This document shows, one piece after another, positions 58,101-64,000 of a stretch of 64,000 nucleotides of DNA. The stretch is from Pseudoxanthomonas suwonensis (GTDB lineage Bacteria > Pseudomonadota > Gammaproteobacteria > Xanthomonadales > Xanthomonadaceae): assembly GCF_000972865.1 (NCBI RefSeq), contig NZ_CP011144.1:1984001-2048000 (forward strand). Direction: 5' to 3'. Every line of letters starts with the position of its first letter. The first letter of the stretch is position 1. The notes under the pieces were generated by a model. The model made no database searches and had not been told where the DNA came from. It worked only from the letters and a program-made list of their open reading frames with translations. The position numbers were made by a program, and so were the translations under genes.

Positions 58101-59826
58101 CACGGTGAAGGAGGGCGAATTCGTCGAACCCGCCGGCAAGGCGCCGGCGAAGGCCGCCGCACCGGAACCCGTCGCCAAGGCGCCGGGGAAAGCCGCCACG
58201 CCGGAAGCCACCGCCGCCACGCCGGCCGGGGACGCGGCCGCGGCTCCCGCCCCCGCCCCCGCCGCAGTGGGCTACAAGCCCGGCAAGGCACAGTTGCGCG
58301 GCGTGCCCGGATCGCTGCACGGCAAGGTGGCGGTGGTCGAAGGCATGGGTACGGACGCGCGCGTGGTCTACAAGCGCGGCGGCAACGGCCTCATCACCGA
58401 CGTGCAGATACAGATCGGGAAAGGGGCCACCGCCGCCGACGTCAAGACGCATGCCGCCGTGGCCGAGCTGATGCTCAAGTACTCGGGTACCGGCGGGCGC
58501 ATCCGCCAGCTGCGCGATCTCTTCATCAACCTGTTCAAGGGACCCGCGGCCAAGCGGCCGCAGATCGGCAGCCGCGCATGGGAGGCGAGGTTCGAGCTGG
58601 TGAAGCTCGATCGCATGATGCGCGAGCGCCATGCGGAACTGGCCGCCATCGCCGACCAGCCCGCGGACCGGCGCGACATGGCCCGCCAGAACGAACTGAT
58701 GCGGGACCTGGATTCGCTCGAACTGCAGTACCAGGAACACGCCGCGGTCTTCAATGCCATCGAGATGGGCAACGCCCTGGGCCGCGGCTACGTGGCAGCC
58801 GAAGGGCTGGCCGCCGGCGAGCGCATGCGGATCGAGCGCAAGCTGCCCCCGGCGCCCGACGGCTATCGATGGCGTTTCCGCAAGGGCCAGCTGGAGGTGG
58901 TGGCCAAGCCGGGCAGGGAGAAGATCTACTACGACGAGAAGCAGCGCAAATTCGTCAAGGACGACCGTCCCTACGAACCCGAGCGCTTCGAACCGGGGAC
59001 CGACGCCCTCCAGGCCTTCCGCGAACTGGGCGGCTACCAGGCCGACACGCCCTTCGGCGCGTTCGTCGAGATGCTGCTGGACCAGGGACTGGTCAAGTCG
59101 CGCAAGGAAGTGATCGATGCGATAGCCGAACCGGGCAGCCGTACCTACGACACCGTCCGCGGCAAGGTGAAGGACGTCTTCAAGGCCCGGCTGGTCGAAC
59201 AGATCACCAGCCCCGCCTACCTGAAGAAGACCGCCCGCTACCGCGAAGTGCTCAAGGCCACGGGCGATCCGGCGCAGGCCAGGCGCGCGGCCGGAATGGA
59301 CGAGATGCTGCGGTTGAGCGAACGGCTCGGACCGGAGGAGCGCGGCAGCCTGGGCGAGCGGGTGTACGCCGAACTGTTCGGCTCGGGCAAGAGCACCGTG
59401 CACGTGGACATCAGTCCGGCGGAACTGGCGGCCGCCAAGGGCGTCCCCGAGAGCGCCGTCGCGCAGGGGCGCACGATCGACCGCATGGACGGCACCCGCG
59501 CGCGCGAGATCAAGAACGTCACCACCCGGCTCGGCCCGCGCGAACGCGGCCAGATCGAGGACATGCTGGCGATGGTCGGCCAGAAGGTGCAGCCGTCGGG
59601 TGGCGCGCCGCGCAGGATCGAGCAGGTATCGGTGGCCTTCCTCGATCCGAAGGGCGGGATCGCCAACGCATCGCTCGCCCACCAGATCCTGAGCGCCAAC
59701 CCGGGCGCCCCGCTCACCTTCGAGTTCCACGCCACCGACGGCAAGGTCGTGAAGGTCACGGCCAGCAACAAGGACGTACTGCTGAAGCCGGACTTCCGCA
59801 CTAAGCTTGGCCTGCCGGCCCTGTGA
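55102..59826 (+). CDS. DUF4157 cargo protein 2 with C-terminal PD-(D/E)xK-like domain
   Basis: A 1574-residue protein with a layout like its upstream neighbour. GNRGLAALLG (48-57) is followed by a full DUF4157 domain (LGRAFDFDFGNVSIHRD, then FAPGQYAPRSPGGQALIAHELAHVVQQ, HELAH at 188-192). The middle contains helical repeats and hydrophobic helices (around 820-880, AALTIAAILAAPLTGGSSLG-like). A Lys/Ala/Pro linker lies near 1010-1060. The last 100 residues contain IDRMDGTRAREIKNVTTRL: Asp1460 or 1463, Glu1469-x-Lys1471, then an alpha helix with Gln, as in PD-(D/E)xK nuclease toxins. Predicted DNA- or RNA-cutting payload. GAGGGG precedes the ATG. Confidence 0.75.
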   Translation: MKASIRHSARDRTRAGGGKEAGRARNDAPARGEADAGHGAGQVVARMGNRGLAALLGANPAQGPAAERAADLLAQRALQIPQVPPGSDGPPVHGHRQAAADAPPPPDAPAHVRAAVSTRGQSLDPELAERLGRAFDFDFGNVSIHRDAPAARSTGALGAHAYAVGRHVVFAPGQYAPRSPGGQALIAHELAHVVQQRHAGPRVQLKKAPAKSVPALTVNGATFEEAAANFAQLLQQHQESDKARIVIVNGPNVRVFDETGKPVVKTFFHLQSPVTVPVGVYRQTKGARLRPIIINEDGSYGIGHLNMEGTLNFAKDIDDQEGFNKALEGAKYIYYVSPNSTAVAATADAPAPVPIENLPEFMEFEAKSKANLPAWPSATLPLTSQLATVNSTGSFICKVDKNQGVNTLDRVTNLMQATRFRWEVLKLDETLRVKDKKRTTGWDAAAEGFARRKRQLKDDRQAMLGDRRRQSIPESVFRSAVESQTRNVRTALAMTGQAVMTVINAITGGPNQLTTEDVMDVPFKEQGDYFVRCLATQVVPKDAKYRRATSVSGVMVSVYDIEDVARESLSGGDELKADAEKNRAQVEAALADLDQEIASGEGDVVIKRSERAYKALMLGYFEDLAAAGSDPLNAKVAEQNLLRSQIAYFESDEYPPGEKYLAFKEAKLEKLRARLKILDAVIARMRGALSSRDSQIDPVGYMRAMLVDEVTSQRTELSFHVGERRYIAADKLEVVIADVTGATGRTFTGSASGFLGAGRQDAWLDAMTDLRRNLNRGRGWISYEVPKPYEKWKSELPNPMKLEMSIKAQLKETVDDAAHALTIAAILAAPLTGGSSLGILAVLAPIQAGSSLYNIVNRAVYDDLQVDEEAVFDLINIATLGLGKLSTVGKAGSRGLEIVASSSRIAIKLINGGQFIVISYQLFNTLMESQTDPDADPRELRRKKLTMLLNWFEQAAIPVSEKLFSEAHGPGKRPDKSSKGKDASLSFEEPLDVQGKPRKRTVKEGEFVEPAGKAPAKAAAPEPVAKAPGKAATPEATAATPAGDAAAAPAPAPAAVGYKPGKAQLRGVPGSLHGKVAVVEGMGTDARVVYKRGGNGLITDVQIQIGKGATAADVKTHAAVAELMLKYSGTGGRIRQLRDLFINLFKGPAAKRPQIGSRAWEARFELVKLDRMMRERHAELAAIADQPADRRDMARQNELMRDLDSLELQYQEHAAVFNAIEMGNALGRGYVAAEGLAAGERMRIERKLPPAPDGYRWRFRKGQLEVVAKPGREKIYYDEKQRKFVKDDRPYEPERFEPGTDALQAFRELGGYQADTPFGAFVEMLLDQGLVKSRKEVIDAIAEPGSRTYDTVRGKVKDVFKARLVEQITSPAYLKKTARYREVLKATGDPAQARRAAGMDEMLRLSERLGPEERGSLGERVYAELFGSGKSTVHVDISPAELAAAKGVPESAVAQGRTIDRMDGTRAREIKNVTTRLGPRERGQIEDMLAMVGQKVQPSGGAPRRIEQVSVAFLDPKGGIANASLAHQILSANPGAPLTFEFHATDGKVVKVTASNKDVLLKPDFRTKLGLPAL

Positions 59827-59846
59827 ATCCCGGACGGAGGCAGCCG

Positions 59847-60779
59847 ATGACCGACAACAACGAATACTGGGGCCTCGCGCTGGAAGGCCCGGACCCGGAG
59901 GCCGCATTGCGCTGGTTCGTGGCCCATGCCTGGGCCGGGCGCGTTCCGGAGCAATGGGTCGTCGACTACCAGGACAGGCGACCGGCGGCCGACTGGCTGG
60001 AGCGCACGGCGGCCAATGCGAAGGGCGTCGTGGCGGCCTATTTCACGGCCGACCAGAGCGAGTCGCTGATCCGCTATCCCAGCGGCCTGGTGGCCGGCCG
60101 TTTCCCGTTCACGCCCGATCCCGGTGCCGCGCTGGAACTGCTGGAGCGCGCGCCGTTCGAGGTGGCCTCGTTCGCCTCCCTGTATCCGGAGTGGGCCAGC
60201 ACCAGCACCAAGTACCGCCGTCCCAGCTTCGGCCGCAACCACTACCCGCACGGCTGGGGCTGCGCGTTCAAAGGCGCCGGGCATGAGCGCCTGGTGTCGC
60301 GCCGCTGGCTGCAGTACGGGCCATGGCGACTGCTGCAGGGGGCGGCCGACGTCAGCCTGGTCCAGTTCCATGCGCTGGACGTGCCCGCGAAGGCCGCGTG
60401 GTCACAGGCCAGACCGGGGTACAGGACCATGGGGATCGACGAAGAAGGGGGCTTCCTGCAGATTCCCTACGTCTTCGAGACGGCCCTGGCGGGACTCTAC
60501 GACGCCGGGGAACAGATGCTGCGCATGGTCGTGCTGGGCCGGGAGCCCAAGCCGGTGGAACTGCTCGATGCGCGCGCCGCGCTGAAGCAGGGAGCGCTCG
60601 CCGACGGCAAGCCGCTGAAGCGGCTGGCCTACGTGTTCCCGAAGCCGGAGGACGCGCGGCGCCACCTGCATGCGTTGTGGCTGCGCGAACTCGAATGCTG
60701 GACGGTGGTCGACGGCGTCGAACAACGCTTGGACACCGATTACCGCCCCACGCCGACGCCGCCGGACTGGGTCGCCTGA
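59847..60779 (+). CDS. Hypothetical protein adjacent to cargo 2, possible partner or immunity
   Basis: A 310-residue soluble protein not recognised: NNEYWGLALEGPDPEAALRWFVAHAWAGRVPEQWVVDYQ at the start and LRELECWTVVDGVEQRLDTDYRPTPTPPDW at the end. Many Trp and Tyr residues and no signal peptide. GGAGG precedes the ATG. It is the last gene of the eCIS operon, 20 bp after cargo 2, the usual place for an immunity protein or a dedicated chaperone. Nothing in the sequence distinguishes these. Confidence 0.6.
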   Translation: MTDNNEYWGLALEGPDPEAALRWFVAHAWAGRVPEQWVVDYQDRRPAADWLERTAANAKGVVAAYFTADQSESLIRYPSGLVAGRFPFTPDPGAALELLERAPFEVASFASLYPEWASTSTKYRRPSFGRNHYPHGWGCAFKGAGHERLVSRRWLQYGPWRLLQGAADVSLVQFHALDVPAKAAWSQARPGYRTMGIDEEGGFLQIPYVFETALAGLYDAGEQMLRMVVLGREPKPVELLDARAALKQGALADGKPLKRLAYVFPKPEDARRHLHALWLRELECWTVVDGVEQRLDTDYRPTPTPPDWVA

Positions 60780-60885
60780 TCGAAGCGAGGCGGTGCGTAC
60801 CTGGCCGCGGAGGGCTCGACCCGGTGTTCCGGGCTGCTGCCGGCATGGGCAGAGAGCAGGCAGTGGCTGAAAGCCAGTTCAGAGA

Positions 60886-60962
60886 TGGCGCGCCCGGAGG
60901 GATTCGAACCCCCGACCAATGGCTTCGGAAGCCACTACTCTATCCGGCTGAGCTACGGGCGC
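60886..60962 (-). tRNA. tRNA-Arg (anticodon CCG)
   Basis: On the minus strand: acceptor GCGCCCG paired with CGGGCGC, D-arm GCTCAGCCGGATAGAGTAG region, anticodon stem GTGGC/GCCAT with loop TTCCGAA (anticodon CCG), T-arm GGGGGTTCGAATCCC, discriminator G and encoded CCA. 77 nt. Its 3' end points toward the eCIS operon. Confidence 0.95.
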
Positions 60963-61038
60963 GTGGCCGGGCATTGTAGCGGAAAACGCCATGCCGGGCC
61001 CTGCCGTGGCATCCCCACGGACCCCGTGCCGCCTTCCC

Positions 61039-61207
61039 GTGCAGGAGTGCGGGCTTGCCGGCGACCTGGGCGTCGGGAGGATGAGGAAGTCACCTGCGCC
61101 CTGCCACCCGTCGTCCCGGCGCAGGCCGGGATCCAGTGACTCCAACTCTGCGACGATGCCGGACTGCGGGCGAAAGACGCTGGGTCCCGGCCTGCGCGGG
61201 GACGATG
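61039..61207. repeat. Partial TGTAGGAGCC element plus inverted pair of GTCGTCCCGGCG-type repeats
   Basis: Partial first-family copy about 61039-61101 (GTGCAGGAGTGCGGG start). Second-family units 61109-61140 and 61173-61207 in opposite orientation. They fill most of the 377-bp gap between the tRNA and the phosphatase gene, where no gene is seen. Confidence 0.7.
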
Positions 61208-61339
61208 GCGGTGCCGGCACCTGCACGCCCTGCGGCACCAGCACCGGTGGGTGAAGCGCGATGCGCAGCGGCACGATGCATCGGCCACAATGCGGGCCTG
61301 GCCAGGGTGGCCGCGAAGCGTCGCGAAGGAAACGCAGGA

Positions 61340-61978
61340 ATGACCTGGAACTGGCACCTGTTCATTGCACCGGGCAGCGCCCTGTTCGTGCTGCCGCTGG
61401 TGCTGGCGCTCGGTGGCCTGCTGGCGCTGCGCGAACCGGCCGCGCGCGGCGCCGTGCTGCGCTGGTGGTGCGCCGTCGGCCTGGCGGCGGCGCTGGTGGC
61501 GGCCAGCAAGATCGCCTTCTACGGCTGGGGCACCGGCATCCGCGCCTGGGACCTGACCTGTTTCAGCGGACACACGGTCATGGCGCTGGCGTTCTGGCCG
61601 GTGGCGCTGGCCCTGCTGGTGCCGCCGCGCCGCCGGGCCTGGCGGCGTACCGCCGCCGGGCTGGGCTGGCTGATCGGCGCGCTCGTCGGCATCTCGCGCG
61701 TCCCACTGGGCGCGCACCCGCCGTCGGAAGTGCTGGCCGGCGCGGCGCTGGGCGTTGCGGCAGCCGTGTATGGACTGCATGCCTTGCGGGACTACCGCTG
61801 GCCGCGAGGGCCCACCGCCGCGCTTGGCGCGCTGTGCCTGCTGGCCGCACTGTGGCTGTGGCGGCACCCGGCGCCCACGCTGCCCAGCGAGCGCTGGTTC
61901 GCCACCATCGGCGCGACCCTGGCCGACCGCGACTCACCAGTCGACCGGCACCAATGGCGCACCCCACCCCCGTTGTAG
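61340..61978 (+). CDS. PAP2-family membrane phosphatase
   Basis: A 212-residue inner-membrane protein with about six hydrophobic segments. The two better-kept PAP2 motifs are visible: CFSGHTVMA (SGH) and SRVPLGAHPPSEVLAG (SRxxxxxHxxSDV). The first motif (K-x6-RP) is only partly recognisable in SKIAFYGWGTGIRA. Members dephosphorylate lipid phosphates such as undecaprenyl pyrophosphate or phosphatidate. CAGGA lies just before the ATG. The stop TAG (61976-61978) belongs to the repeat element that begins at 61974. Confidence 0.75.
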   Translation: MTWNWHLFIAPGSALFVLPLVLALGGLLALREPAARGAVLRWWCAVGLAAALVAASKIAFYGWGTGIRAWDLTCFSGHTVMALAFWPVALALLVPPRRRAWRRTAAGLGWLIGALVGISRVPLGAHPPSEVLAGAALGVAAAVYGLHALRDYRWPRGPTAALGALCLLAALWLWRHPAPTLPSERWFATIGATLADRDSPVDRHQWRTPPPL

Positions 61979-62190
61979 GAGCCGGCTTCAGCCGGCGACA
62001 CGGGTGTCGGAACCACGAGTGCGTCGCCTGTGCCGACGTCGTCGTGTCGCCGGCTGAAGCCAGCTCCTACAACAGCCACGCCGCCCGGCTTTTCTGTAGG
62101 AGCCGGGTTCAGCCGGCGACACGGGCGTCGGAACCATGAGTGCGTCGCCTGTGCCGACGCCGTCCATCGCTGGCAAGCCCGGCTCCTACA
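61974..62190. repeat. Two tandem TGTAGGAGCC palindromic repeats
   Basis: Full copies 61974-62071 and 62095-62190 with inverted ends (TGTAGGAGCC / GGCTCCTACA). They fill the space between the convergent phosphatase and kdsA genes. The first supplies the phosphatase stop codon. Confidence 0.85.
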
Positions 62191-62201
62191 ACAGCGTCGC
62201 G

Positions 62202-63083
<882 letters not shown>

Positions 63084-63127
63084 TTATGCGCCTGCCCAAA
63101 CGCCGTTACAGCTGCACCGGCCCCTCC

Positions 63128-63261
63128 TGTAGGAGCGTACTTCAGTGCGCGACGCGAGGCGGACCAGATGGTCCCCGCGTTAAACCTCCACGCTGATCGA
63201 AACGAGGCAGGCACCGCACCGCCCCACCACATCGCGTCGCCGGCCGTACCCAACTCCTACA
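63128..63261. repeat. Diverged TGTAGGAGC palindromic repeat upstream of kdsA
   Basis: Inverted ends TGTAGGAGCGTACTTCAGT and CAACTCCTACA enclose about 100 bp of unrelated sequence. It fills most of the gap 63054-63278. No gene is seen. Confidence 0.6.
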
Positions 63262-63278
63262 ACAGCCCCGGCCGCGCC

Positions 63279-64000
63279 TCACGCGCGCCCGTACACATCC
63301 TCGAAACGGACGATATCGTCCTCACCCAGGTAACTCCCCGACTGCACCTCGATCAACTCCAGCGGCACCTTGCCCGGGTTGCGCAGGCGGTGGGTCACGC
63401 CCAGCGGGATGTAGGTGCTCTGGTTCTCCGACAGCAGCAGCACCTCCTCGCCACGGGTCACCTCGGCCGTGCCGCTGACCACGATCCAGTGCTCGGCGCG
63501 GTGATGGTGCATCTGCAAGCTCAGCGCGGCGCCGGGGTTGACCGTGATCCGCTTGACCTGGAAGCGCTCGCCCATGTCGATGGAATCGTAGGCGCCCCAC
63601 GGCCGGTAGACCTTGCGGTGGAAGGTGGGCTCCGGCCGGCCGGCGGCCTTCAGCCGCGCCACCACCGTCTTGACGTCCTGCACGTGGTCCTTGTGCGCCA
63701 CCAGCACCGAATCGTCGGTATCGACCACCACCACGTCCTGCAGGCCGATCATCGCCACCAGCCGGCGGTCGCCCCAGGCCAGGGTATCGCGGCAGTCCAG
63801 CGCGACCACGTCGCCATGGTGGGCGTTGCCGTTGCCGTCCTGCTCGGCCACCTCCCACAGCGCCGACCAGCTGCCCACGTCGTTCCAGCCCACCGCGATC
63901 GGCAGTACCGCCGCGTCGGCGGTCTTCTCCATCACCGCGTAGTCGATCGAGTCGGCCGGGCAGGCGGCGAAGGCGGCCTTGTCCAGGCGCACGAAGTCCT
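63279..64000 (-). CDS. xanB: Mannose-1-phosphate guanylyltransferase/mannose-6-phosphate isomerase, C-terminal part
   Basis: Partial: the frame continues past the right edge ([26 protein letters not shown], typical of the AlgA/XanB/ManC family). The visible 240 residues hold the end of the GDP-mannose pyrophosphorylase domain ([28 protein letters not shown]) and the C-terminal cupin isomerase domain with metal-binding residues ([47 protein letters not shown] split over strands). It makes GDP-mannose for exopolysaccharide and LPS. The start is outside the window. Confidence 0.9.
   Translation of the reverse strand, partial: DFVRLDKAAFAACPADSIDYAVMEKTADAAVLPIAVGWNDVGSWSALWEVAEQDGNGNAHHGDVVALDCRDTLAWGDRRLVAMIGLQDVVVVDTDDSVLVAHKDHVQDVKTVVARLKAAGRPEPTFHRKVYRPWGAYDSIDMGERFQVKRITVNPGAALSLQMHHHRAEHWIVVSGTAEVTRGEEVLLLSENQSTYIPLGVTHRLRNPGKVPLELIEVQSGSYLGEDDIVRFEDVYGRA

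Noticed and set aside
20475..60779. Prophage interpretation of the tail genes
   Set aside because: No terminase, portal, capsid, integrase, holin or endolysin. AAA+ ATPase, DUF4255 cap, DUF6760 and DUF4157 cargo point to eCIS.
60820..60834. CCCGG-TGTTC-CGGG hairpin as terminator of the eCIS operon
   Set aside because: Stem is only four to five base pairs and no T tract follows, so too weak to list as a feature.

Overview
The window is high-GC DNA from a gammaproteobacterium, most likely of the Xanthomonadaceae/Lysobacteraceae. The pointers are an AlgA/XanB-type bifunctional GDP-mannose enzyme, kdsA, a two-domain methylglyoxal synthase, I78 peptidase inhibitors, and dense intergenic palindromes of the TGTAGGAGCC type. 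The genus cannot be fixed from sequence reading alone.

Left flank (1-20.0 kb): ordinary chromosome. It holds a lytic transglycosylase fused in frame to a hexose-6-phosphate mutarotase, a Tet-type MFS exporter, a PepSY protein, an NRDE protein, methylglyoxal synthase, a small membrane protein, a zinc alcohol dehydrogenase with a textbook FNR/ANR box, and gltD/gltB. Two I78-type lipoproteins and a probable mannose-to-fructose-6-phosphate module (FucP-type transporter, PfkB sugar kinase, AGE-family isomerase) follow. Spacers are filled with two palindromic repeat families. One of them (TGTAGGAGCC) supplies the stop codon of three genes.

Centre (20.5-60.8 kb): a complete-looking extracellular contractile injection system (eCIS, phage-tail-like) locus. 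A stand-alone sigma-54 activator is followed by a hairpin, paired GGGT-N8-ACCC inverted repeats and a perfect -24/-12 promoter. One long, tightly coupled operon then runs through a winged-helix-like small protein, the DUF4255 cap, an AAA+ ATPase, a very long sheath, two tube proteins and a gp26-like protein joined to a DUF6760 ORF across a T9 slippery run. It continues with small unknowns, CIS-tube/LysM adaptor proteins, a gpD-like hub, a gpV-like spike, an extraordinary LPxLP-repeat protein, gp25, two gpJ-like baseplate proteins, a gpI-like/beta-helix protein, a DUF6519/beta-propeller protein and a coiled-coil protein with a histone-H1-like tail. Two giant DUF4157 (HExxH) cargo candidates close the operon. 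The first carries a JAMM-like motif (HxHP...SxxD). The second ends in a PD-(D/E)xK-like nuclease motif and is followed by a gene that could be its partner or immunity protein. No terminase, capsid, integrase or lysis genes occur, so this is not a prophage.

Right flank (60.8-64 kb): tRNA-Arg(CCG) on the minus strand with its 3' end facing the eCIS island, a PAP2 phosphatase, kdsA, and the C-terminal part of an AlgA/XanB-type GDP-mannose pyrophosphorylase/phosphomannose isomerase.

Functions are assigned from motifs and family knowledge. No database search was run.
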